From NCBI GenBank assembly GCA_963971225.1, contig OZ020269.1:105347486-105411485 (forward strand): a DNA stretch of 64,000 bases, given 5' to 3'. How positions within the stretch are numbered: the first letter of the stretch is position 1; the number at the start of each line of letters is the position of its first letter. The position numbers and the translations under genes were made by a program. The stretch is from Melieria omissa. Lineage: Eukaryota > Arthropoda > Insecta > Diptera > Ulidiidae. This document shows, one piece after another, positions 1 through 9,615 of the stretch. The notes under the pieces are model-generated. The model had not been told where the DNA came from. It saw only the letters and a list, made by a program, of their open reading frames with translations, and did not search any database.

Positions 1-1585
1 GCAAATGCGATTTCCTCAAACGATACGTGTGGTGTGGAGAAGGTCGAGCGAATGTGTGAATGTGTGTCAGTGTTGGCGACAAGACACCCAACCAAATGCT
101 TGGCAATTCACGTCTTGATTTTTAAAAGAAAATTGAATTTTTTTGTTGTTGTTACGGCGCCGGGCGTTGATTGTTTGCGCTCTGCGGTTTTCTGCTAAAG
201 CTAACGGTTTTTGGTAAGCGTTGCAGCCGGTATCAGCGCGGCAACATCTGCCCTTCACAGTCGGCCCATCCCCTCCTCCACCAGCACTGTGAAGGTTTGG
301 CGCCTAACGCGCTTCGTGCAGGTATGCAAAGCAAACGCTAATCGAAGAACGTGCCGCGCTGTCGGTCGCCACGAAAGTCATACAAACACACACATACACA
401 CATGTGTGCGTATGTGTGAGCTTCCCGCGCTGTTGTAAGACAATTTCAATTTAAATTTGCATTTTGAATTTTCATGTTTATTTTCATTTTGCGCTCCCCA
501 AACACCCACACCCGCTCGCTTACATAATCACACAAATTGTCTGTGCCGTTGTGTTGATATGTGTGTGTGTGAGTGTGCGCCACCGGAAGCAAGACAAACA
601 ACCTAGCAAACACCTTTCCCACACACACACAAACACACACATACAGCGCATAAAATTCCAACTAAATTGGCGCGCAACAAGAACGAAATCACCTGTTCGT
701 TCAATTGCTGCTAATTTCGAGAAATGAATTTTTCAATTTTTCGCTTTTGTGATCCGGCCTCACTTTGGCGTTCTTCTTCTACTTCATCTTTCTTCTATGT
801 TGTTGTTCGGCATTTCCAGTGGATTTTCATGTTTTTTCAGCCGTCGCTGATTTTCTTGCGTAAATTATGTGGAAATGTATTGCAGTCGCTCGAATGAGCG
901 CAAAAAGCCATTTCGATGTTATTAACGGGAAAATTACTTTGACAATTTTGCCCCTTCTCACAGTTTTTCACCCCCACTAAACACTTGCAATGTTGGAGTT
1001 TTGCTGCTGCTACATGTTTCTCGATTGAGTTGAAAATGAATTGAAGCAATTTTCGCAGGAAACTTCGGGGCATTAACATTGAATGTTATGAACGGGTGAA
1101 AGGTATTTTAATTGCTTTGAAAAGGTACGGAAATCGAGTTTCAGCTGTCCGCAACACTGTGTCCAATGATGAACAATTTTGTTCGAATTCATTTTCCTTA
1201 CTGAAGCAATGCGTATTCTGCAATGTTATACTGAAGGTGCCTAATTTTTCACAGGTGGATTTCGAACAGCTCTTTCGTCTGTATCAGTTCCCTTCCTAGT
1301 GTTTACTTTCTTACGTAAGAGACCGCAACATTCGATTATAATGTGTACAGATGTTTCTTAATCTTTCATACAGAATCTGCATAGGTCGCTACTTGAGATT
1401 CCCTGTTGCACTTTTTCTTTATTTAGCATGAGTCATGAGTTCAAGAAAGAAGGAGAAAGGAGTCTCTTCAGCTCCAGAAGGTATTTGAATGAATTCTCTT
1501 ACAGAATAAGCTGGAAAGAATAGCTTGGAATAGCGCTGTCCCTTGGTATTGCACCATTTATGGTTTGCCTGATTAACAAATTCTA
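1..1585. other. Non-coding flank, probably intron
   Basis: No exon was recognised here. The stretch holds CA/TG microsatellites near 380-420, 555-575 and 620-645 and otherwise AT-rich unique sequence. A short plus-strand piece at about 228-322 has an AG before it and a GT after it but no family resemblance. I infer that this is part of the long 3'-side intron of the minus-strand spondin gene, because the next spondin exon was not found. Confidence 0.5.
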
Positions 1586-1787
1586 CACTGCAGAGCATAA
1601 CTATAGACGCACCCACATTTTTACGTTTCTGAGCAATTATAAATTGTTGAGAAAAATCTGATGATGCAGGATGAAAGAGCTTTAAAAGTTATTAACTTTA
1701 GGTCCTTGTGCAAATTACAAAAAAAAATTTGCTGAACACTACGATTAAAAATGTAGTTTTTGGCTGGTGCATAACTATAGACGCACT
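1586..1787 (+). repeat. Left terminal inverted repeat of Tc1-like element
   Basis: The first bases, cactgcagagcataac, are mirrored at the right end. The arm carries an outer and an inner copy of the 18-bp core, about 174 bp apart. Confidence 0.92.
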
Positions 1788-1882
1788 GTAAAAATGTGAG
1801 TTATTTAGTCTGTTGATCGAGTAAGTCAAGAAATAGCGGTACTTCTTTGACTTTTTTTGATTTATTTCCATATTATTTAAAA

Positions 1883-2952
1883 ATGCCTTGTGGTTCGTAC
1901 TTGTCGGAAATCGAAAAAGGCATAATTTTAGCTTTTCGCGAAGAAAGTGCTGGACTTCGCGAAATCGGTCGAAAATTGAAGCGATCGGACAAAGTAGTGT
2001 GATCGTTTTTAACAGATACCACCAATTATGGCATAAACAAAAAAGGAGGAACAAAACCAAAGCTTTCTGAACGGGATAAACGTCGTGTAATTGGTGCCGC
2101 TAGTAACTTTATGAGAACAGCTAAGCAAATTGGAAAAGATTGTGGAGTTAATGTGTCTCGTTGGACAGTGAACAGGGTGTTAAAGGAGTCTCCGAACATT
2201 TCCCGGCAGAAATTGAAAAATATGACACGATTATTGCCACGCCATAAGGAATCCCGATTGCAATTCGCTTGAATCAATATGAGTACGGATTGGAAAAAGG
2301 TAAGACAGTTTTCCGAATCCCCAATTATGCTTCCTTAATTGTCTAAAGCATAAATTTTTCTATCAGATAATATTCTCCGATGAAAAGAAGTTTAACCTTG
2401 ACGGTCCAGATGGATTTAACTCGATGGATTTAACTCTTACTGGAGAGATTTACACAAAGGACCGCGATATGTTTCCAAAAGAAGTTTCGGAGGGGTTCCT
2501 TAATGATGTGGGGAGCATTTTGTGGGAACGGTATGTTGGAGCTGGCTTTTCCTAGTACGCAAAGGAATTCGGCAGAGTACACTACACTCTTGCAAACGAA
2601 TCTGCTACGATTTTGTAACCGATATCGGCGAAGTGGACTAATTTTTCAACAAGATAATGCATCTGTTCACAAAAGCAACGAGACAAACACTTGGCTCCAG
2701 ACACATCACATTCCTTTTCTTCAATGGCCAGCTTGTTCTCCAGATTTAAATTCCATGGAGGACATGTGGGGAATACTGGTTCGCATTGTGTTTGCTGAAA
2801 ACAAGCAATACGACATGGTGGAGAGCTTAAAAATTGCAATTATTCAAGCTTGGGAGTCGATAAGCAATTCTGTGCGCTTAAACCTTCTAGAAAGCTTGCC
2901 AAACCGAGTTTTCGAGCTTATCCAAAACAAAGAAGGACCTACTCACTACTGA
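1883..2952 (+). pseudogene. Tc1-like DD34E transposase, inactivated
   Basis: The frame opens at ATG 1883 (MPCGSYLSEIEKGIILAF), an N-terminal helix-turn-helix of the Tc1 type. A 67-bp intron (2300-2366, GTAAGA to CAG) joins WKK to IIFSDEKKF, where the first catalytic Asp sits. The second Asp is in QQDNASVH near 2660 and the Glu in SPDLNSMEDMWG near 2760. The spacing between them is 34 residues, giving DD34E. Breaks visible: an in-frame TGA at 2000-2002, another at 2270-2272, and a 14-bp tandem duplication (2409-2422 and 2423-2436) that shifts the frame after the first Asp. Downstream the frame is open from 2503 to the stop at 2950. Cut-and-paste transposition is known for the family; this copy cannot encode an active enzyme. 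Confidence 0.92.
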
Positions 2953-3018
2953 CACTCACACAACTTACATTTGTTTTCTTTAACACGTTATTATTGTACT
3001 CAAAATAAAATATTCAAA

Positions 3019-3218
3019 GTGCGTCTATAGTTATGCACCAGCCAAAAACGGCATTTTTAATCGCAGTATTCAGCAAATTTTTTTTTTAATTTGCACAAGG
3101 ACCTAAAGTAAATAACTTTTAAAGCTCTTTCATCCTGCATCATCAGATTTTTCTCAAAAATTTCTAATTGCTCAGAAACGCAAAAATGTGGGTGCGTCTA
3201 TAGTTATGCTCTGCAGTG
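3019..3218 (-). repeat. Right terminal inverted repeat of Tc1-like element
   Basis: This is the reverse complement of 1586-1787 with only scattered differences, ending ctgcagtg before the TA duplication at 3219-3220. Confidence 0.92.
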
Positions 3219-3982
3219 TATAACAATTGCTTTCAAGCAATTTAAGGAATTTTTTAAAATATTCTTTGTTTAAAATTTTAGATTGCTAAAGCAGCGTACG
3301 GGATCCATAAGGTCTCAGGACCAGTGCATTTACCTCAAAACAATTGATTAGATCTGTTCTAGTTGATGCCAATTTAGTTAACCACTCAGATAACCAGTTA
3401 AAAGCTCAACACCAATTAATGGGCCATTTCATATAATTTTTAATCACTTAACTCCTAAAAATCAAGTAACAAAATTACTTTTTATACACAATTCAATATA
3501 AGAAAACGATTTTATATTTTATACCAACTTCAACCAGTTATAACTGGGTCCAAGGTCATTTCATATTCACCTTCGAAATCAATTTAATGTTAACAAATAT
3601 ATTTAGAAAAAACAAAAATATCAAATGTTTTATATTTCATTGTAAAATGAATTCCACAGGCTACAATATGGTAGCAAACTTATTGTACCTTAGTAATGGA
3701 TTTTAACGAGAAACAAATCCATAAAAAAAAATTTTATATAAAAATGTTTTTTTCGCTTAAAACTTTTTATTAGTACATCTTACGTATCTAATGTTCAACA
3801 TCAAAATAAAGGTATGAAAAATAAATTTCGTTTGGAACCTATATCGTGTAAATCAGTTGGAGGTTAATTGAGTTTTTTGATAAAAACTTTGAACTTTGAC
3901 GCCGAGTCACGCCTTTTATGGGCGTTTTCCAGGCAAAATTTTTAGTTTGTTAGATGCAGGAGCCAACCCTCTGTATAAAAGC
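3219..3982. other. AT-rich intronic spacer
   Basis: AT-rich unique sequence with long A and T runs. No exon, repeat family or inverted repeat was recognised. Confidence 0.5.
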
Positions 3983-4319
3983 ATACCGCCGTGGCTCAGT
4001 TGGTTAGTGCGTTGGACCGCGAGTCGAAGGCAGCGACCCAGGTTCAAATACTGCCTGTAATAACACCTAAAAAAACATAAAGGGAAAACTCGTTTTCTCT
4101 TTCGATGGCTGTCCTCTCAACTGGAAATGGCAAACCTCTGAGAGTAAAACTTGCCTATGAAAGAGCTCCCAACCTGCCGTTCGGAACCGGCATAAAACTG
4201 TAGGTCCCTTCCACCCGCGTACAAATTCACACGCACAACACGGGTGGTTGCGGGAAGCTAGGCCTTAGTCTCGCGTAAGCGGGCTGTCATGCCAGTCAAT
4301 TATTCTTTTATTTTTTTTC
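3983..4319 (+). mobile_element. tRNA-derived SINE, copy 1
   Basis: The head reads ccgccgtggctcagttgg. It contains a perfect RNA polymerase III A box (tggctcagttgg) and a B-box-like ggttcaaatac about 40 bases later, as in tRNA-derived SINEs. A roughly 250-bp body follows that is shared with four other copies in the window, including the segments ctgtaggtcccttccacc and gcgggctgtcatgcca. The tail is AT-rich (caattattcttttatttt). No clear target duplication was seen. This copy belongs to the cggttccgaacggcagg subfamily, with copies 2 and 5. Confidence 0.85.
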
Positions 4320-4385
4320 ACGAGGGTTCGCTGTACTGTTTTTATCCCTCGACGAAAGTGGGGTTTTCGGGACATTTTGGTCGAA

Positions 4386-4720
4386 ATTACAGTTTGAATA
4401 TATTTTTTTGGATTGGTGTCTTAAGCAAATTTGGTGGTCGTAAAAATATCTACAAATTTACCGAAGACAGTAAAGCGATATTCGGAACGATTTAGGACCT
4501 ATTAGCTTTTAAACGTTCGAAGATTTAAGCGACGAACTCGACTGAAATGAGCAAACTTCAAAGTCGGATTTCTCTTAAACTAGAGCCAATCCAGCCAAAC
4601 GGCTGGTGGATCTCAACTCAGTATACCTATAGAAAGTCGATCGGGACCTACTCAGCCATGTCTGAATTTTTGAGGGTAAATTTCACGCACAGTGCTATTA
4701 ATCATACAATAGTTTTATAC
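4386..4720 (+). repeat. Dispersed repeat, copy A
   Basis: A non-coding segment that recurs in rearranged form at 49190-49548. Shared blocks include cagtttgaatatattttttt with ttggattggtgtcttaagca just after it, and the tail cacgcacagtgctatt. In copy A the blocks are collinear. The middle block, 4566-4655, is inverted and displaced in copy B. The family is unknown; it is probably an old transposon fragment. Confidence 0.7.
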
Positions 4721-5033
4721 TCTTTTATACTAACTTCAAAAGTAAATAATGAAAGAAGTAAAAAACAGAAAGTTTATATAATCCCTGTGAGCGCCACATG
4801 CCTGAATTACGTGTTCGCTGCATGAAATGACAGCCAACACTTGTGGCCAAATCACTTCGAGTGGCTTAAGCTATAAGCTGCACATGTGATCAAATCAGTA
4901 GCGCACTTTTAGTCCAACTTTTGACCCAATGCCACTTGAAATCGTACCGAGATTTAAAAAAGTTGAACCCCTAAAACCAGCTTTGCAATCAAATTTTATA
5001 CAACAACTGCAAGTTTTGCCAAGACACAACATT

Positions 5034-5039
5034 TTTATT
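5034..5039 (-). terminator. Candidate polyadenylation signal of the CaaX gene
   Basis: AATAAA on the minus strand, about 130 bases past the stop codon of the 103-residue ORF and followed by an A/T-rich stretch. Position and strand fit a short 3' UTR. No transcript evidence is available. Confidence 0.45.
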
Positions 5040-5169
5040 TGTTTTCTTTATATTTTTTTAAATTATTTTAGGAACAATGTTTGTGCTGCTTGCATACTTA
5101 ACAACTAATGGACATATTTAAATTATTTACATCACATTTCAGCCCCGTAGACCGCGTCTCGTTTCACAC

Positions 5170-5481
5170 TCATAGTATGACACAGCAGCCGCCCGGTTGC
5201 GCTGTCACCACCATTGTGGGCGGCGGTCGCGGCGCTGCGCCCACCATCACCGTTGAGACACCGGCTGCGCCCATAATCACTGTTGGTGGCGGCGGTGGCG
5301 CTGCGCCTATGACTAGTGTTGGCGGTGGCCGCGGCGCACCGACCACAACCACACCGCCCACTGGCGGACGTTGCGGTCCCATGTTGATGTTGACTTGTGT
5401 GCGCGGCGGCGGCGGTCCACCACCAAAGCCGGGCCGTCCGTATGGCGGAGGGCCGCCCCAGCGTCCAGGTGGCGGTGGCAT
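5170..5481 (-). CDS. Small Gly/Pro-rich protein with CaaX box (nested gene)
   Basis: A single-exon ORF of 103 residues. I chose the ATG at 5481 because gca before it gives a purine at -3 and it opens the only low-bias frame. Residues 1-28 are Pro/Gly-rich (PPPPGRWGGPPPYGRPGFGG). Residues 48-92 hold four imperfect 11-12-residue repeats of the type GAxPPPPPTxVI. The protein ends GGCCVIL. CVIL is a CaaX motif, and Leu at the last position predicts geranylgeranylation, with a second Cys beside it that could be acylated. No signal peptide or membrane segment is seen. A poly(A) signal lies downstream at 5034-5039. It sits on the same strand as the host spondin gene, inside its 3'-side intron. I do not recognise the family. 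The inference of a membrane-tethered proline-rich protein rests on the C terminus only. The frame on the other strand is also open, so coding status needs transcript support. Confidence 0.6.
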   Translation of the reverse strand: MPPPPGRWGGPPPYGRPGFGGGPPPPRTQVNINMGPQRPPVGGVVVVGAPRPPPTLVIGAAPPPPPTVIMGAAGVSTVMVGAAPRPPPTMVVTAQPGGCCVIL

Positions 5482-5946
5482 TGCGGCAGCAAAGTTGTTG
5501 GTGCTTACTTGGTAGATAACTCGCGTCTAAACTGACGGCACAACTACTCAACAACGACTGACCGCAGCGAAGCGTGAAGCCACAAATTGATCTGCAGGTT
5601 TTTTGCAATGTTTGCTGATAACAGTGGCGAGACAACAGTGGCAATTTTGTGTCGAAATCAATCAGTTTTCAATTATGTTTATATCCAAATGTTCAGCATT
5701 GTGCTGGTTGCAATATCTTATCGTTTGGGAATTAAGCTGGTAGGTGCTTCCCAGAGTGATAGCGTAAGTCGCGCCGCAATTAGTGTCGAAAAGCTTAAGG
5801 AAAATTCGTTGTGTTTGTTGAGAGTGGAATGTCGATGAAATGTAGAAATGATGGGAGAAAAATGTAGACATAAGAAGTGGTCTAGTGAGGTTGGGAGATT
5901 GAAACTAAACGACCGAAACAGAAGAAGAAGAATTTAAATTAAAGTC
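5482..5946. other. Possible 5' region of the CaaX gene, then spacer
   Basis: On the minus strand, the 100 bases before the ATG contain two TCAGT initiator-like sites and no obvious TATA box. Above about 5640 the sequence is unique and AT-rich, with no feature seen until the 33-bp array begins. Confidence 0.35.
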
Positions 5947-6740
5947 CAGATGAATGAGTAACCATTCTTCTTATTCGTTCAGATGAACGAGTAACTATTC
6001 TTTTTTTTCGATCAGATGTACGAGTAGCTATTCTTTTTATTCGTTGAGATGGACGTGTAAATATTCGTTCAAACTAACGAGTAAATATTCTTCTTATTCA
6101 TTCAATTCAACGAGTAAATATTCTTTTTATTTCTTCAGATGAAGGAGTAACTCTTCTTCTTTTTTATTTAGACGAATGTAACTCTTCTTTTTATTCGTTG
6201 CGATGAACTAGTAACTATTCTTTCTTTTCAATCAGATGTACGAGTAGCTTTTCTTCTTATTCGTTCAGATGAACGAGTAACTATTCTACTTATTCGTTAA
6301 AATGAACGGGTAACTATTCCTTCTGTTTGATCAGATGAACGAGTAACTATTCCTCTTATTTATTCAAATGAATGAGTAACTCTTCTTTCTTTTCATTTAG
6401 ATGAATGAGCCACTATTCTTCTAATTGCTTCAAATGAATGAGTCACTTTTTTCTATTCGTTCAGATGAACGAGTAACTATCCCTCTTATTCGTTCAGATG
6501 AATGAGTAACTATTCCTCTTATTCGTTCAGATGAACGAGTAACTATTCTTCTTATTCGTTCAGATGAACGAGTAACTATTCCTCTTATTCGTTCAGATGA
6601 ACGAGTAACTATTCCTCTTATTCGTCCAGGTGAACGAAAAACTATTCCTCTTATTCGTTCAAATGAACGAATAACTATTATTTTTATTCTTTGAGAAGAA
6701 CGAATAGCTATTATTTTTATTCGTTCAGATAAACGAGTAA
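5947..6740 (+). repeat. 33-bp minisatellite array
   Basis: About 24 tandem units of 33-34 bp with the theme ttattcgttcagatgaacg, then agtaactattc. Units in the middle (about 6460-6620) are nearly identical and units at both edges are diverged. Each unit has a short palindrome, tcgttca-ga-tgaacga. There are no spacers of constant length and unique sequence, so it is not CRISPR-like. Confidence 0.92.
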
Positions 6741-7535
6741 AAATTTTCTTAAAAAATTGAATTTTCCATACTTAAACCTCACTTTAGATTTTATTACAAA
6801 TAAGTAGTCGAAGTAGTTTATTTATCAATCAACCACTGTAAACTTTTTATTGCCATCCTAACCAGTCATTTGCCATTTTACAATTAATTTGCTTTAAACG
6901 ACTAAAAATATTTTTTTTAATTTGCTTAAAAAGAATGTAATTTGTTCATTACAGCGTAAAGTTGCATTCATTTCACGAAACTATGAAATCACACAATTTT
7001 TCGACGATGATTTCGAGGGATTTTTCGGCGATTTTTTCTCGTTTCTCTTGTTTTGATTGTGGACTGCGCTGGCTGCAATTACAGTTATTGTACCAGGGGG
7101 AATAGAACAGCTACTGCAGTGAGTCATGGCGGTCGTTGTTCAAATTTCTTTCGAATTAAAAATTAATTAGATTCGCGTTCAGCGTTGCCGGTTGAGGTGC
7201 ACTAAAAATTTGAACTAATTGGTGGCGTTAAAAGCAGTTGCTTCAATAGCAATTAACGTGGTACAAGTTGAAGAATGCACTGCTTAGTTAAAGGCAGCTA
7301 ACTGTGTTTTAAGTAGTCAGTGTGGATAAATAAAGGAACTAAACAACGAAAAACCAAAAATATCGCTGAAGGCATTAATGACAAATCTCTTAAAACTGAT
7401 TAGATTGTAAGAAATTAAAAGCGTGTAGAATTCATGTGGGTGGCGTTGATGGTGAATCAGTAGTTGGCAATGTTGGACAGGGGACAGTGCTGCCAAGTGA
7501 TAAGGGAAAAATGTTGAGAGGAAATTGATGTGGGT
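6741..7535. other. Intronic spacer
   Basis: AT-rich unique sequence with no recognisable gene or repeat. Confidence 0.5.
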
Positions 7536-7548
7536 TTTTTTATGAATT

Positions 7549-7877
7549 GCACCGCCGTGGCTCAGTTGGTTAGTGCGCGGTCCAACGAGTCGCATGCAGA
7601 GCGACGCAAGATCGAATACTGCATGTAGTAACACCTAAAAAAAATAACGGGAAACTCGTTTTTCTTTCGGTGGCTGTCCTCTCAGCTGGAAATGGCAAAC
7701 CTCTGAGAGTAAAAATTGCCTATGAAAAAGCTCCCAACCTGCCGTTCGGAACCGGCATAAAACTGTAGGTGCCTTCCACCCGCGTACAAAATTCACACGC
7801 ACAACACGGGTGGTTGCGGGAAGCTAGGCCTTAGTCTCGCGTAAGCGGGCTGTCGTGCCAATCAATTATTAATTAAA
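7549..7877 (+). mobile_element. tRNA-derived SINE, copy 2, with target duplication
   Basis: The head is accgccgtggctcagttgg with the A box, followed by the common body, and the end is gtgccaatcaattattaatt. A 13-base direct repeat, ttttttatgaatt, flanks it (7536-7548 and 7878-7890), as expected for LINE-type target-primed insertion. The copy closely matches copies 1 and 5. Confidence 0.9.
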
Positions 7878-8039
7878 TTTTTTATGAATTCAATTCTATT
7901 ATAAGACTTTTATTTTATTAAAAACGCCAACGGAAAATAAATGCACTTGCACTTTTTATCCTTCAAGCAGCAAGTCAGGAGTTATAGATATGAGACCCAT
8001 TTGAATTTTTTATGTCGGTTCTAATTAATGAATATGACT

Positions 8040-9615
8040 GACTGCAAAGATAGTAAAAGGTAATATAGCTCAACTTTTTGTCTCCACTTTATGTACAATA
8101 CCAAGAAGCATCGCTTAAGGTAACTTAGTTCATCCTCAAACCAATTATAGAACTTGTCATTAACTCAAAATTAACTTCATGCCATTTAAAAGATATCAAA
8201 TAGCACTTTTCTCATCATATGGCAGAAGAAACAGCATCGTCAATGTAAAAGATCAACACGATCTAAGGAAACATCTTCAAACCAACTATAGAACTTATCA
8301 CTAACTCAGTGTTAGATTCATGTACTTTAAAAGATTTCAAATAGCACTTTTCTCATAATTTGGCAGAAGAAAATACTAAAGAGCATCATTAATGTGAAAG
8401 ATCGACACGATCTAAGGTTACTTAGTTCATCTTCAAATCAACTATAGAACTTGTCATTAACTAAAAGTTCTATTCATGTCTTATAAACGGTTTCAAATAG
8501 TACTTTTCCCATCATTTGGCAGAAGAAAATACCGAAGAGCATCGTCAATGTGTGAGGTCGGTAAGATCTAAGGTAACTTAGTTCATCTTCAAACCAACTA
8601 CAGAACTTTTCACTAACTCAGTGTTCACTTCATGTCTTTTAAGCGGTTTCTAATAGCACTTTTCCCATCATTTGGCAGAAGAAAATACCAAAGAGCATCG
8701 CCAATATGTAAGATCGACACACTCTAAGGTAACTTAGTTCATCTTTAAACCAACTATAGAATTTGTCATGAACTCAAATTGAACTTAATGTCTTTTAAAA
8801 GGTTTCAAATAGCACTTTTCTCATTATTTGACAGAAGAAAATACCAAAGAGCATAGTTAATGTGAAAGATCGACACGATGTAAGGTAACGTAGTTCATCT
8901 TCAAACCAACAATATAAGTTGTCATTAACTCAAAGTTCAGTCCATGTCATCTAAAAGATTTCAAATACCACTTTTCATCATTTGGCAAAAAAAAATATCA
9001 AAGAGCATCGTTAATGTGAAAGATCAACACCATCTAAGAAATCTTAGTTCATCTTCAAACCAACTATAGAACTTATCACTAACTCAATATTCAGTTCATG
9101 CCTTTTCAAAGATTTCAAATAGCACTTTTCTCATCATTTGACAGAAGAAAATACCAAAGAGCATCGTCAATGTGAAAAATCGAAACGGTCAAAGGTAACT
9201 TAGTTCATCTTCAAACCAACTATAGAACTTGTGATTAACTAAACGTCAACTTCATGTCTTTTAAAAGATTTCAATAGCACTTTTCTAATCATTTGGCGGT
9301 AAAAAATAACAAAAGAGCATCACTAATGTCTAAGATCGACACAATCTTAGGTGACTTCGGTTATCTTTACGATCAAAGGTAAGTTAGATAATCTTTTACC
9401 GATCTTGTCGTTAGTTCTAAGTTCACTTCATGTTCTCTAAACAGTTCCCACAAGTCATCACTTGTGACCTCATGTTCATGAACGACACCACATTAAAGAT
9501 AGTGAAATGTGTTTAATTTTTTACCAACTAATCATTAATTAAGAGTCCACATCATGTCCTCAACCGAGTATCTACAAATAGTCACAGCATTTTTTCTCAT
9601 CATTACCTAACAAAC
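8040..9615 (+). repeat. 156-bp satellite array
   Basis: About ten head-to-tail units. The marker catcttcaaaccaactatag recurs at 8131, 8272, 8428, 8584, 8740, 8896, 9050 and 9206, which gives a period of 156 bp with one 141-bp and one 154-bp unit. A second marker, gcacttttctcatcatttgg, recurs in step. End units (8040-8120 and 9360-9615) are strongly decayed while central ones are homogeneous. There is no coding frame across units. Confidence 0.93.

Larger units (their letters stand above)
1586..3218 (+). mobile_element. Tc1-like transposon with 200-bp IR/DR termini
   Basis: A 1633-bp element flanked on both sides by TA (1584-1585 and 3219-3220), the target duplication of the Tc1/mariner superfamily. 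Its terminal inverted repeats are about 200 bp long (1586-1787 and 3019-3218) and nearly identical. Each contains two copies of the 18-mer gcataactatagacgcac, at 1595-1612 and 1769-1786 on the left and 3019-3036 and 3192-3209 on the right. This is the IR/DR layout of transposase binding sites. A transposase gene with one short intron lies between. Long IR/DR arms plus an intron recall the Minos/Tc3-type branch, but the subfamily is not certain. The transposase is broken, while the near-identical arms suggest fairly recent insertion or mobilisation in trans. Confidence 0.93.

Noticed and set aside
228..322. Plus-strand exon-like piece between ttgcag and gtatgc
   Set aside because: Weak polypyrimidine tract, no family match, opposite strand to the host gene and no partner exon.
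3983..4060. A genuine tRNA gene
   Set aside because: The A and B boxes are present but a cloverleaf with a paired acceptor stem cannot be drawn, and the same head is joined to the same non-tRNA body in five places. It is a SINE head.
5132..5644. Longer 170-codon minus-strand frame over the CaaX gene
   Set aside because: Composition is Ala/Thr/Arg/Ser-rich from reading GC-rich proline codons out of frame. The 103-codon frame has repeats, a start context and the CaaX end.
5947..6740. CRISPR array
   Set aside because: Units are contiguous and variable, there are no unique spacers, and the host is an animal.
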